NCBI RefSeq assembly: GCF_045679555.1
Contig: NW_027256027.1
Span: forward strand, 1-64,000
Length of the DNA stretch: 64,000 bases
From: Salvelinus alpinus
Taxonomy: Eukaryota; Chordata; Actinopteri; Salmoniformes; Salmonidae
Direction: 5' to 3'
Program-made: the position numbers and the translations under genes
The notes under the pieces: generated by a model
Seen by the model: only the letters and a program-made list of their open reading frames with translations
The model's database searches: none
Told to the model about the DNA's origin: nothing
Shown here: piece by piece, positions 1 to 12,410 of the stretch
Layout of the letters: each line of letters begins with the position of its first letter
How positions within the stretch are numbered: the first letter of the stretch is position 1

Positions 1-220
1 TGATGATACGGTATATAAACTAAGCCTAATGTATCAGATCTGACCCAGGTCTCTTATACAACCCTCTAACACACCGGTCACCTAACCATCACCAAGCAGA
101 CTATCAGGCCACTTCAATATAATCCAACCATAATATCAACTCTGCTGCCAGCATTACTGGCCTCCTCCCTCTGTCTGAAGTGTGTTCTCTGGAGGCTAAA
201 GTGTGTGTGTGTGTGTGCAG
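1..220 (+). other. Intron sequence upstream of first visible ncapg exon
   Basis: No coding potential is recognised. The last 20 bases before the acceptor are a short (GT)n tract ending in CAG at 218-220, so the usual C/T-rich polypyrimidine tract is largely replaced by alternating TG. The rest is unique sequence in which I see nothing. Confidence 0.6.
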
Positions 221-388
221 GAGGTGTGTGTCCATGACTACCTGGCAGTGCGTGTGTGTGGCGAGATGCTGAAGGACCCATCAGCTCCAGAAGTCCGTCT
301 CTACTCCAAAGTACTGAGCAGTCTGGAGCTCAGTACTGACAACAACACGACAAGAGACCTGGTGACCCTGTTACAACAGGTTACACAG
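221..388 (+). CDS. ncapg: ncapg exon A (HEAT-repeat C-terminal part)
   Basis: This exon encodes 56 residues starting EVCVHDYLAV and ending LLQQVTQ. It is exactly 168 nt, phase 0 at both ends. The acceptor is the CAG at 218-220 and the donor is CAG|GTACAG with GT at 389-390. The peptide has the alternating helical pattern of a HEAT repeat (VRLYSKVLSSLELS then RDLVTLLQQV) and corresponds to the end of the conserved CAP-G core. The frame stays open to a stop at 398-400, just beyond the donor, so retention of this intron would truncate the protein at once. The 3' half of the exon, from about 328, is the founder copy of the tandem repeat that fills the following intron. The exon is confident; small uncertainty remains about the exact acceptor. 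Confidence 0.85.
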
Positions 389-650
389 GTACAGTACTGA
401 CAACAACACGACAAGAGACCTGGTGACCCTGTTACAACAGGTTACACAGGTACAGTACTGACAACAAGAGACCTGGTGACCCTGTTACAACAGGTTACAC
501 AGGTACAGTACTGACAACAAGAGACCTGGTGACCCTGTTACAACAGGTTACACAGGTACAGTACTGACAACAAGAGACCTGGTGACCCTGTTACAACAGG
601 TTACACAGGTACAGTACTGACAACAAGAGACCTGGTGACCCTGTTACACC
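328..650 (+). repeat. 53/61-bp minisatellite copied from the exon A 3' end and donor
   Basis: Six copies of a segment run from AGTACTGACAACA through GTTACACAGGTAC. The anchor GGTGACC falls at 361, 422, 475, 528, 581 and 634, giving spacings of 61, 53, 53, 53 and 53. The 8-bp difference is a CAACACGA insertion present in the two left-most copies. The first copy is the coding end of exon A; the others are intronic. Copies two to five each retain an identical CAG|GTACAG donor, with GT at 450, 503, 556 and 609. The last copy is diverged at that site and ends in CACCACG. Confidence 0.95.
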
Positions 651-694
651 ACGTACATTTCCTGATGACATCAAACTAACCCATGTCTGTGTAG

Positions 695-815
695 GAGGTG
701 AAGGATCGCATCGCTCTGCGTGCTCTGGAGAAGCTGATTGGACAGCTGCAGGACTCCAAGAACCAACCAGATCTCAGCGCTACGACACTACAGCCTGTCG
801 ATGTCAACGCTGAGG
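695..815 (+). CDS. ncapg: ncapg exon B (VKDR..LRALEK segment)
   Basis: The exon begins after the acceptor TGTGTAG at 688-694 and reads EVKDRIALRALEKLIGQLQD, then a less conserved stretch ending VDVNAE plus one base. It is 121 nt, phase 0 in and phase 1 out. The donor chosen is GAGG|GTAACG, with GT at 816-817, because it gives the phase needed by the next exon (G + AA = Glu, then AANQDLD). The VKDR..LRALEK motif is what I recognise from vertebrate NCAPG. The same reading frame continues open through the intron to 1243, encoding repeats of EGREREETTT, so the true 3' boundary could lie further in if a later repeat donor is used. Confidence 0.8.
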
Positions 816-1243
816 GTAACGAGAGAGAGGAGACTACTACTGAGGGTAAAGAGAGAGAGGAGACTACTACTGAGGGTAGAGAGAGAGAGGAGACTACTAC
901 TGAGGGTAGAGAGAGAGAGGAGACTACTACTGAGGGTAGAGAGAGAGAGAGGAGACTACTACTGAGGGTAGAGAGAGAGAGGAGACTACTACTGAGGGTA
1001 GAGAGAGAGAGAGAGGAGACTACTACTGAGGGTAGAGAGAGAGAGGAGACTACTACTGAGAGTAGAGAGAGAGAGGAGACTACTACTGAGGGTAGAGAGA
1101 GAGAGGAGACTACTACTGAGGGTAAAGAGAGAGAGGAGACTACTACTGAGGGTAGAGAGAGAGAGGAGACTACTACTGAGGGTAGAGAGAGAGGGGAGAC
1201 TACTACTGAGGGTAGAGAGAGAGAGAGAGGAGACTACTACTGA
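816..1243 (+). promoter_or_regulatory. Ladder of in-frame candidate 5' splice sites extending exon B
   Basis: Each 30-bp repeat unit begins with a donor-like GAGG|GTARAG. The first is GTAACG at 816 and the second is GTAAAG at 846; then come GTAGAG sites at 876, 906 and 936. The spacing is exactly 30, so choosing a later site adds 10, 20, 30 or 40 residues without changing phase. The sites at 968 and 998 are out of phase because of a 32-bp unit. Phase returns at 1032, and the frame stops at 1241-1243. GTAACG and GTAAAG match the U1 consensus better than GTAGAG, so the first two sites are the likely working ones. Use of later sites is inference. Confidence 0.5.
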
Positions 1244-4200
1244 GGGTAGAGAGAGAGAGAGGAGACTACTACTGAGGGTAGAGAGAGAGAGGAGACTACT
1301 ACTGAGGGTAGAGAGAGAGAGGAGACTACTACTGAGGGTAGAGAGAGAGAGGAGACTACTACTGAGGGTAGAGAGAGAGAGGAGACTACTACTGAGGGTA
1401 AAGAGAGAGAGGAGACTACTACTGAGGGTAGAGAGAGAGAGGAGACTACTACTGAGGGTAGAGAGAGAGAGGGAGACTACTACTGAGGGTAGAGAGAGAG
1501 AGGAGACTACTACTAAGGGTAGAGAGAGAGAGAGGAGACTACTACTGAGGGTAGAGAGAGAGAGGAGACTACTACTGAGGGTAGAGAGAGAGAGGAGACT
1601 ACTACTGAGGGTAGAGAGAGAGAGGAGACTACTACTGAGGGTAGAGAGAGAGAGAGAGGAGACTACTACTGAGGGTAGAGAGAGAGAGAGAGGAGACTAC
1701 TACTGAGGGTAGAGAGAGAGAGAGAGGAGACTACTACTGAGGGTAGAGAGAGAGAGGAGACTACTACTGAGGGTAGAGAGAGAGAGGAGACTACTACTGA
1801 GGGTAGAGAGAGAGAGGAGACTACTACTGAGGGTAAAGAGAGAGAGGAGACTACTACTGAGGGTAGAGAGAGAGAGGAGACTACTACTGAGGGTAGAGAG
1901 AGAGAGGAGACTACTACTGAGGGTAAAGAGAGAGAGGGAGACTACTACTGAGGGTAGAGAGAGAGAGGAGACTACTACTGAGGGTAGAGAGAGAGAGGAG
2001 ACTACTACTGAGGGTAGAGAGAGAGAGGAGACTACTACTGAGGGTAGAGAGAGAGAGGAGACTATTACTGAGGGTAGAGAAAGAGAGGAGACTACTACTG
2101 AGGGTAGAGAGAGAGAGAGAGGAGACTACTACTGAGGGTAGAGAGAGAGAGAGAGGAGACTACTACTGAGGGTAGAGAGAGGAGACTACTACTGAGGGTA
2201 GAGAGAGAGAGGAGACTACTACTGAGGGTAGAGAGAGAGAGAGAGGAGACTACTACTGAGGGTAGAGAGAGAGAGAGAGGAGACTACTACTGAGGGTAGA
2301 GAGAGGAGACTATTACTGAGGGTAGAGAGAGAGAGGAGACTACTACTGAGGGTAGAGAGAGAGAGAGAGGAGACTACTACTGAGGGTAGAGAGAGAGAGG
2401 AGACTACTACTGAGGGTAGAGAGAGAGAGGAGACTACTACTGAGGGTAGAGAGAGAGAGGAGACTACTACTGAGGGTAGCGAGAGAGAGGAGACTACTAC
2501 TGAGGGTAGAGAGAGAGAGGAGACTACTACTGAGGGTAGAGAGAGAGAGGAGACTACTACTGAGGGTAGAGAGAGAGAGAGAGGAGACTACTACTGAGGG
2601 TAGAGAGAGAGAGAAGACTACTACTGAGGGTAGAGAGAGAGGAGACTACTACTGAGGGTAGAGAGAGAGGAGACTACTACTGAGGGTAGAGAGAGAGAGA
2701 GGAGACTACTACTGAGGGTAGAGAGAGAGAGAGGAGACTACTACTGAGGGTAGAGAGAGAGAGGAGACTACTACTGAGGGTAGAGAGAGAGAGAGGAGAC
2801 TACTACTGAGGGTAGAGAGAGAGAGGAGACTACTACTGAGGGTAGAGAGAGAGAGGAGACTACTACTGAGGGTAGAGAGAGAGAGAGGAGACTACTACTG
2901 ATGGTAGAGAGAGAGAGGAGACTACTACTGAGGGTAGAGAGAGAGAGGAGACTACTACTGAGGGTAGAGAGAGAAGAGAGAGGAGACTACTACTGAGGGT
3001 AGAGAGAGAGAGAGAGAGGAGACTACTACTGAGGGTAGAGAGAGAGAGGAGACTACTACTGAGGGTAGAGAGAGAGAGGAGACTACTACTGAGGGTAGAG
3101 AGAGAGAGGAGACTACTACTGAGGGTAGAGAGAGAGAGGAGACTACTACTGAGGGTAGAGAGAGAGAGAGGAGACTACTACTGAGGGTAGAGAGAGAGAG
3201 AGGAGACTACTACTGAGGGTAGAGAGAGAGAGAGAGGAGACTACTACTGAGGGTAGAGAGAGAGAGGAGACTACTACTGAGGGTAGAGAGAGAGAGAGAG
3301 AGGAGACTACTACTGAGGGTAGAGAGAGAGAGAGGAGACTACTACTGAGGGTAGAGAGAGAGAGAGAGGAGACTACTACTGAGGGTAGAGAGAGAGAGAG
3401 AGGAGACTACTACTGAGGGTAGAGAGAGAGAGGAGACTACTACTGAGGGTAGAGAGAGAGAGAGGAGACTACTACTGAGGGTAGAGAGAGAGAGGAGACT
3501 ACTACTGAGGGTAGAGAGAGAGAGGAGACTACTACTGAGGGTAGAGGGAGAGAGAGAGAGGAGACTACTACTGAGGGTAGAGAGAGAGAGGAGACTACTA
3601 CTGAGGGTAGAGAGAGAGAGGAGACTACTACTGAGGGTAGAGAGAGAGAGGAGACTACTACTGAGGGTAGAGAGAGAGAGGAGACTACTACTGAGGGTAG
3701 AGAGAGAGAGAGGAGACTACTACTGAGGGTAGAGAGAGAGAGAGAGGAGACTACTACTGAGGGTAAGAGAGAGGAGACTACTACTGAGGGTAGAGAGAGA
3801 GAGAGAGAGGAGACTACTACTGAGGGTAGAGAGAGAGAGAGGAGACTACTACTGAGGGTAGAGAGAGAGAGAGGAGACTACTACTGAGGGTAGAGAGAGA
3901 GAGGAGACTACTACTGAGGGTAGAGAGAGAGAGGAGACTACTACTGAGGGTAGAGAGAGAGAGAGGAGACTACTACTGAGGGTAGAGAGAGAGAGGAGAC
4001 GACTACGGAGGGGAGAGAGAGAGAGAGAGAGAGAGGAGACTACTACTGAGGGTAGAGAGAGAGGAGACTACTACTGAGGGTAGAGAGAGAGGAGACTACT
4101 ACTGAGGGTAGAGAGAGAGAGAGAGGAGACTACTACTGAGGGTAGAGAGAGAGAGAGAGAGGAGACTACTACTGAGGGTAGAGAGAGAGAGGAGACTACT

Positions 4201-5399
4201 ACTGAGGGTAGAGAGAGAGAGGAGACTACTACTGAGGGTAGAGAGAGAGAGGAGACTACTACTGAGGGTAGAGAGAGAGAGGAGACTACTACTGAGGGTA
4301 GAGAGAGAGAGGAGACTACTACTGAGGGTAGAGAGAGAGAGAGGAGACTACTACTGAGGGTAGAGAGAGAGAGGAGACTACTACTGAGGGTAGAGAGAGA
4401 GAGGAGACTACTACTGAGGGTAGAGAGAGAGGGGAGACTACTACTGAGGGTAGAGAGAGAGAGGAGACTACTACTGAGGGTAGAGAGAGAGAGGAGACTA
4501 CTACTGAGGGTAGAGAGAGAGAGAGGAGACTACTACTGAGGGTAGAGAGAGAGAGAGAGAGGAGACTACTACTGAGGGTAGAGAGAGGAGACTACTACTG
4601 AGGGTAGAGAGAGGAGACTACTACTGAGGGTAGAGAGAGAGAGAGAGAGGAGACTACTACTGAGGGTAGAGAGAGAGAGGAGACTACTACTGAGGGTAGA
4701 GAGAGAGAGAGGAGACTACTACTGAGGGTAGAGAGAGAGAGAGAGGAGACTACTACTGAGGGTAGAGAGAGAGAGGAGACTACTACTGAGGGTAGAGAGA
4801 GAGAGGAGACTACTACTGAGGGTAGAGAGAGAGAGAGGAGACTACTACTGAGGGTAGAGAGAGAGAGGAGACTACTACTGAGGGTAGAGAGAGAGAGGAG
4901 ACTACTACTGAGGGTAGAGAGAGAGAGGAGACTACTACTGAGGGTAGAGAGAGAGAGGAGACTACTACTGAGGGTAGAGAGAGAGAGGAGACTACTACTG
5001 AGGGTAGAGAGAGAGAGGAGACTACTACTGAGGGTAGAGAGAGAGAGGAGACTACTACTGAGGGTAGAGAGAGAGAGGAGACTACTACTGAGGGGAGAGA
5101 GAGAGGAGACTACTACTGAGGGTAAAGAGAGAGAGAGAGAGGAGACTACTACTGAGGGTAGAGAGAGAGAGGAGACTACTACTGAGGGTAACGAGAGAGA
5201 GGAGACTACTACTGAGGGTAGAGAGAGAGAGGAGACTACTACTGAGGGTAGAGAGAGAGAGGAGACTACTACTGAGGGTAGAGAGAGAGAGAGAGGAGAC
5301 TACTACTGAGGGTAGAGAGAGAGGAGACTACTACTGAGGGTAGAGAGAGAGAGGAGACTACTACTGAGGGTAGAGAGAGAGAGGAGACTACTACTGAGG

Positions 5400-8300
5400 G
5401 TAGAGAGAGAGAGAGAGAGGAGACTACTACTGAGGGTAGAGAGAGAGAGATTGAGGAGACTACTACTGAGGGTAGAGAGAGGAGACTACTACTGAGGGTA
5501 GAGAGAGAGAGGAGACTACTACTGAGGGTAGAGAGAGAGAGAGAGGAGACTACTACTGAGGGTAGAGAGAGGAGACTACTACTGAGGGTAGAGAGAGAGA
5601 GGAGACTACTACTGAGGGTAGAGAGAGAGAGGAGACTACTACTGAGGGTAGAGAGAGGAGACTACTACTGAGGGTAGAGAGAGAGAGAGAGGAGACTACT
5701 ACTGAGGGTAGAGAGAGAGAGGAGACTACTACTGAGGGTAGAGAGAGAGAGGAGACTACTACTGAGGGTAGAGAGAGAGAGGAGACTACTACTGAGGGTA
5801 GAGAGAGAGAGGAGACTACTACTGAGGGTAGAGAGAGAGAGAGGAGACTACTACTGAGGGTAGAGAGAGAGAGAGAGGAGACTACTACTGAGGGTAGAGA
5901 GAGAGAGGAGACTACTACTGAGGGTAGAGAGAGAGGGAGAGAGGAGACTACTACTGAGGGTAGAGAGAGAGAGAGGGAGACTACTACTGAGGGTAGAGAG
6001 AGAGAGAAGAGACTACTACTGAGGGTAGAGAGAGAGAGAGAGGAGACTACTACTGAGGGTAGAGAGAGAGAGGAGACTACTACTGAGGGTAGAGAGAGAG
6101 AGGAGACTACTACTGAGGGTAGAGAGAGAGAGAGGAGACTACTACTGAGGGTAGAGAGAGAGAGGAGACTACTACTGAGGGTAGAGAGAGAGAGAGAGGA
6201 GACTACTACTGAGGGTAGAGAGAGAGAGAGAGGAGACTACTACTGAGGGTAGAGAGAGAGAGAGAGGAGACTACTACTGAGGGTAGAGAGAGAGAGGAGA
6301 CTACTACTGAGGGTAGAGAGAGAGAGGAGACTACTACTGAGGGTAGAGAGAGAGAGGAGACTACTACTGAGGGTAGAGAGAGAGAGAGAGGAGACTACTA
6401 CTGAGGGTAGAGAGAGGAGACTACTACTGAGGGTAGAGAGAGAGAGAGAGGAGACTACTACTGAGGGTAGAGAGAGAGAGAGGAGACTACTACTGAGGGT
6501 AGAGAGAGAGAGAGAGGAGACTACTACTGAGGGTAGAGAGAGAGAGAGAGGAGACTACTACTGAGGGTAGAGAGAGAGAGGAGACTACTACTGAGGGTAG
6601 AGAGAGAGAGAGGAGACTACTACTGAGGGTAGAGAGAGAGAGGAGACTACTACTGAGGGTAGAGAGAGAGAGAGACTACTACTGAGGGTAGAGAGAGAGA
6701 GGAGACTACTACTGAGGGTAGAGAGAGAGAGGAGACTACTACTGAGGGTAGAGAGAGAGAGGAGACTACTACTGAGGGTAGAGAGAGAGAGGAGACTACT
6801 ACTGAGGGTAAAGAGAGAGAGAGAGAGGAGACTACTACTGAGGGTAAAGAGAGAGAGAGAGAGGAGACTACTACTGAGGGTAGAGAGAGAGAGGAGACTA
6901 CTACTGAGGGTAACGAGAGAGAGGAGACTACTACTGAGGGTAGAGAGAGAGAGGAGACTACTACTGAGGGTAGAGAGAGAGAGGAGACTACTACTGAGGG
7001 TAGAGAGAGAGAGGAGACTACTACTGAGGGTAGAGAGAGAGAGGAGACTACTACTGAGGGTAGAGAGAGAGAGAGAGGAGACTACTACTGAGGGTAGAGA
7101 GAGAGGAGACTACTACTGAGGGTAGAGAGAGAGAGGAGACTACTACTGAGGGTAGAGAGAGAGAGGAGACTACTACTGAGGGTAGAGAGAGAGAGGAGAC
7201 TACTACTGAGGGTAGAGAGAGAGAGGAGACTACTACTGAGGGTAGAGAGAGAGAGGAGACTACTACTGAGGGTAAAGAGAGAGAGAGGAGACTACTACTG
7301 AGGGTAAAGAGAGAGAGGAGACTACTACTGAGGGTAAAGAGAGAGAGGAGACTACTACTGAGGGTAAAGAGAGAGAGGAGACTACTACTGAGGGTAAAGA
7401 GAGAGAGGAGACTACTACTGAGGGTAACGAGAGAGAGGAGACTACTACTGAGGGTAGAGAGAGAGAGGAGGCTACTACTGAGGGTAGAGAGAGAGAGGAG
7501 ACTACTACTGAGGGTAGAGAGAGAGAGGAGACTACTACTGAGGGTAGAGAGAGAGAGGAGACTACTACTGAGGGTAGAGAGAGAGAGGAGACTACTACTG
7601 AGGGTAGAGAGAGAGAGAGAGAGGAGACTACTACTGAGGGTAGAGAGAGAGAAGACTACTACTGAGGGTAGAGAGAGAGAGGAGACTACTACTGAGGGTA
7701 ACGAGAGAGAGGAGACTACTACTGAGGGTAGAGAGAGAGAGGAGACTACTACTGAGGGTAGAGAGAGAGAGGAGACTACTACTGAGGGTAGAGAGAGAGA
7801 GGAGACTACTACTGAGGGTAGAGAGAGAGAGGAGACTACTACTGAGGGTAGAGAGAGAGAGGAGACTACTACTGAGGGTAGAGAGAGAGGAGACTACTAC
7901 TGAGGGTAGAGAGAGAGAGGAGACTACTACTGAGGGTAGAGAGAGAGAGGAGACTACTACTGAGGGTAGAGAGAGAGAGGAGACTACTACTGAGGGTAGA
8001 GAGAGAGAGGAGACTACTACTGAGGGTAGAGAGAGAGAGAGAGGAGACTACTACTGAGGGTAGAGAGAGAGGAGACTACTACTGAGGGTAGAGAGAGAGA
8101 GGAGACTACTACTGAGGGTAGAGAGAGAGAGGAGACTACTACTGAGGGTAGAGAGAGAGGAGACTACTACTGAGGGTAGAGAGAGAGAGGAGACTACTAC
8201 TGAGGGTAGAGAGAGAGAGGAGACTACTACTGAGGGTAGAGAGAGAGAGGAGACTACTACTGAGGGTAGAGAGAGAGAGGAGACTACTACTGAGGGTAGA

Positions 8301-11300
8301 GAGAGAGAGAGGAGACTACTACTGAGGGTAGAGAGAGAGAGGAGACTACTACTGAGGGTAGAGAGAGAGAGGAGACTACTACTGAGGGTAGAGAGAGAGA
8401 GGAGACTACTACTGAGGGTAGAGAGAGAGAGGAGACTACTACTGAGGGTAGAGAGAGAGAGGAGACTACTACTGAGGGTAGAGAGAGAGAGGAGACTACT
8501 ACTGAGGGTAGAGAGAGAGAGGAGACTACTACTGAGGGTAGAGAGAGAGAGGAGACTACTACTGAGGGTAGAGAGAGAGAGGAGACTACTACTGAGGGTA
8601 GAGAGAGAGAGGAGACTACTACTGAGGGTAGAGAGAGAGAGGAGACTACTACTGAGGGTAGAGAGAGAGAGGAGACTACTACTGAGGGTAGAGAGAGAGA
8701 GGAGACTACTACTGAGGGTAGAGAGAGAGAGGAGACTACTACTGAGGGTAGAGAGAGAGAGGAGACTACTACTGAGGGTAGAGAGAGAGAGGAGACTACT
8801 ACTGAGGGTAGAGAGAGAGAGGAGACTACTACTGAGGGTAGAGAGAGAGAGGAGACTACTACTGAGGGTAGAGAGAGAGAGGAGACTACTACTGAGGGGG
8901 GAGAGAGAGAGAGAGGAGACTACTACTGAGGGTAGAGAGAGAGAGATTGAGGAGACTACTACTGAGGGTAGAGAGAGGAGACTACTACTGAGGGTAGAGA
9001 GAGAGAGGAGACTACTACTGAGGGTAGAGAGAGAGAGAGAGGAGACTACTACTGAGGGTAGAGAGAGGAGACTACTACTGAGGGTAGAGAGAGAGAGGAG
9101 ACTACTACTGAGGGTAGAGAGAGAGAGGAGACTACTACTGAGGGTAGAGAGAGGAGACTACTACTGAGGGTAGAGAGAGAGAGAGAGGAGACTACTACTG
9201 AGGGTAGAGAGAGAGAGGAGACTACTACTGAGGGTAGAGAGAGAGAGGAGACTACTACTGAGGGTAGAGAGAGAGAGAGGAGACTACTACTGAGGGTAGA
9301 GAGAGAGAGAGAGGAGACTACTACTGAGGGTAGAGAGAGAGAGGAGACTACTACTGAGGGTAGAGAGAGAGGGAGAGAGGAGACTACTACTGAGGGTAGA
9401 GAGAGAGAGAGGAGACTACTACTGAGGGTAGAGAGAGAGAGAAGAGACTACTACTGAGGGTAGAGAGAGAGAGAGAGGAGACTACTACTGAGGGTAGAGA
9501 GAGAGAGGAGACTACTACTGAGGGTAGAGAGAGAGAGGAGACTACTACTGAGGGTAGAGAGAGAGAGAGGAGACTACTACTGAGGGTAGAGAGAGAGAGG
9601 AGACTACTACTGAGGGTAGAGAGAGAGAGAGAGGAGACTACTACTGAGGGTAGAGAGAGAGAGAGAGGAGACTACTACTGAGGGTAGAGAGAGAGAGAGA
9701 GGAGACTACTACTGAGGGTAGAGAGAGAGAGGAGACTACTACTGAGGGTAGAGAGAGAGAGGAGACTACTACTGAGGGTAGAGAGAGAGAGGAGACTACT
9801 ACTGAGGGTGAGAGAGAGAGAGAGGAGACTACTACTGAGGGTAGAGAGAGGAGACTACTACTGAGGGTAGAGAGAGAGAGAGGAGACTACTACTGAGGGT
9901 AGAGAGAGAGAGAGGAGACTACTACTGAGGGTAGAGAGAGAGAGAGAGGAGACTACTACTGAGGGTAGAGAGAGAGAGAGGAGACTACTACTGAGGGTAG
10001 AGAGAGAGAGGAGACTACTACTGAGGGTAGAGAGAGAGAGAGGAGACTACTACTGAGGGTAGAGAGAGAGAGGAGACTACTACTGAGGGTAGAGAGAGAG
10101 AGGAGACTACTACTGAGGGTAGAGAGAGAGAGGAGACTACTACTGAGGGTAGAGAGAGAGAGGAGACTACTACTGAGGGTAGAGAGAGAGAGGAGACTAC
10201 TACTGAGGGTAGAGAGAGAGAGGAGACTACTACTGAGGGTAGAGAGAGAGAGGAGACTACTACTGAGGGTAGAGAGAGAGAGGAGACTACTACTGAGGGT
10301 AAAGAGAGAGAGAGAGAGGAGACTACTACTGAGGGTAAAGAGAGAGAGAGAGAGGAGACTACTACTGAGGGTAGAGAGAGAGAGGAGACTACTACTGAGG
10401 GTAACGAGAGAGAGGAGACTACTACTGAGGGTAGAGAGAGAGAGGAGACTACTACTGAGGGTAGAGAGAGAGAGGAGACTACTACTGAGGGTAGAGAGAG
10501 AGAGGAGACTACTACTGAGGGTAGAGAGAGAGAGGAGACTACTACTGAGGGTAGAGAGAGAGAGAGAGGAGACTACTACTGAGGGTAGAGAGAGAGGAGA
10601 CTACTACTGAGGGTAGAGAGAGAGAGGAGACTACTACTGAGGGTAGAGAGAGAGAGGAGACTACTACTGAGGGTAGAGAGAGAGAGGAGACTACTACTGA
10701 GGGTAGAGAGAGAGAGGAGACTACTACTGAGGGTAGAGAGAGAGAGGAGACTACTACTGAGGGTAAAGAGAGAGAGAGGAGACTACTACTGAGGGTAAAG
10801 AGAGAGAGGAGACTACTACTGAGGGTAAAGAGAGAGAGGAGACTACTACTGAGGGTAAAGAGAGAGAGGAGACTACTACTGAGGGTAAAGAGAGAGAGGA
10901 GACTACTACTGAGGGTAACGAGAGAGAGGAGACTACTACTGAGGGTAGAGAGAGAGAGGAGGCTACTACTGAGGGTAGAGAGAGAGAGGAGACTACTACT
11001 GAGGGTAGAGAGAGAGAGGAGACTACTACTGAGGGTAGAGAGAGAGAGGAGACTACTACTGAGGGTAGAGAGAGAGAGGAGACTACTACTGAGGGTGAGA
11101 GAGAGAGAGAGAGAGAGGAGACTACTACTGAGGGTAGAGAGAGAGAAGACTACTACTGAGGGTAGAGAGAGAGAGGAGACTACTACTGAGGGTAACGAGA
11201 GAGAGGAGACTACTACTGAGGGTAGAGAGAGAGAGGAGACTACTACTGAGGGTAGAGAGAGAGAGGAGACTACTACTGAGGGTAGAGAGAGAGAGGAGAC

Positions 11301-12380
11301 TACTACTGAGGGTAGAGAGAGAGAGGAGACTACTACTGAGGGTAGAGAGAGAGAGGAGACTACTACTGAGGGTAGAGAGAGAGAGGAGACTACTACTGAG
11401 GGTAGAGAGAGAGAGGAGACTACTACTGAGGGTAGAGAGAGAGAGGAGACTACTACTGAGGGTAGAGAGAGAGAGGAGACTACTACTGAGGGTAGAGAGA
11501 GAGAGGAGACTACTACTGAGGGTAGAGAGAGAGAGAGAGGAGACTACTACTGAGGGTAGAGAGAGAGGAGACTACTACTGAGGGTAGAGAGAGAGAGGAG
11601 ACTACTACTGAGGGTAGAGAGAGAGAGGAGACTACTACTGAGGGTAGAGAGAGAGAGGAGACTACTACTGAGGGTAAAGAGAGAGAGAGGAGACTACTAC
11701 TGAGGGTAGAGAGAGAGAGAGGAGACTACTACTGAGGGTAGAGAGAGAGAGAAGAGACTACTACTGAGGGTAGAGAGAGAGAGAGAGGAGACTACTACTG
11801 AGGGTAGAGAGAGAGAGGAGACTACTACTGAGGGTAGAGAGAGAGAGGAGACTACTACTGAGGGTAGAGAGAGAGAGAGGAGACTACTACTGAGGGTAGA
11901 GAGAGAGAGGAGACTACTACTGAGGGTAGAGAGAGAGAGAGAGGAGACTACTACTGAGGGTAGAGAGAGAGAGAGAGGAGACTACTACTGAGGGTAGAGA
12001 GAGAGAGAGAGGAGACTACTACTGAGGGTAGAGAGAGAGAGGAGACTACTACTGAGGGTAGAGAGAGAGAGGAGACTACTACTGAGGGTAGAGAGAGAGA
12101 GAGAGGAGACTACTACTGAGGGTAGAGAGAGGAGACTACTACTGAGGGTAGAGAGAGAGAGAGAGGAGACTACTACTGAGGGTAGAGAGAGAGAGAGGAG
12201 ACTACTACTGAGGGTAGAGAGAGAGAGAGAGGAGACTACTACTGAGGGTAGAGAGAGAGAGAGAGGAGACTACTACTGAGGGTAGAGAGAGAGAGGAGAC
12301 TACTACTGAGGGTAGAGAGAGAGAGAGGAGACTACTACTGAGGGTAGAGAGAGAGAGGAGACTACTACTGAGGGTAGAGA
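5400..12380 (+). repeat. About 3.5-kb tandem duplication within the 30-bp array
   Basis: Rare variants recur in the same order at a nearly constant offset. TTGAGGAG is at 5451 and 8947 (3496), GGGAGAGAGG at 5935 and 9371 (3436), GAAGAGAC at 6006 and 9441 (3435), and GGCTACT at 7470 and 10961 (3491). The two copies therefore run about 5.4-8.9 kb and 8.9-12.4 kb. A third GAAGAGAC at 11751 suggests a further partial copy offset by about 2.3 kb. Small differences in offset are multiples of about one or two units. Confidence 0.8.
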
Positions 12381-12410
12381 GAGAGAAGGAGAACGAGAGA
12401 GAGAGAGAGA

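Larger units (their letters stand above)
816..12410 (+). repeat. 30-bp purine-rich minisatellite array, left block
   Basis: A 30-bp unit is tandemly repeated roughly 375 times: GGAGACTACTACTGAGGGTA followed by GAGAGAGAGA. Unit length varies in 2-bp steps (about 24 to 36 bp) because the GA run expands and contracts. Recurrent point variants are GGTAAAG, GGTAACG, GGCTACT and TTGAGG. The unit is almost free of CpG, the exception being the AACGAG variant. The array begins exactly at the exon B donor and is broken at its right end by a LINE. Long perfect runs of 30-bp units occur, for example about 8290-8890 and 11220-11530, among more ragged stretches. A degenerate unit lies near 4000-4030 (GACGACTACGGAGG). 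Read in phase with exon B, a unit encodes EGREREETTT; no independent gene is indicated. Confidence 0.97.

Noticed and set aside
11095..11553. Open frame of EGREREETTT repeats inside the 30-bp array
   Set aside because: Arises only because a run of units is exactly 30 bp; no unique start or splice evidence this far from exon B.
816..12410. GGGTAGAG motif as interstitial telomeric repeat
   Set aside because: The period is 30 bp and the TTAGGG hexamer is not tandemly repeated.
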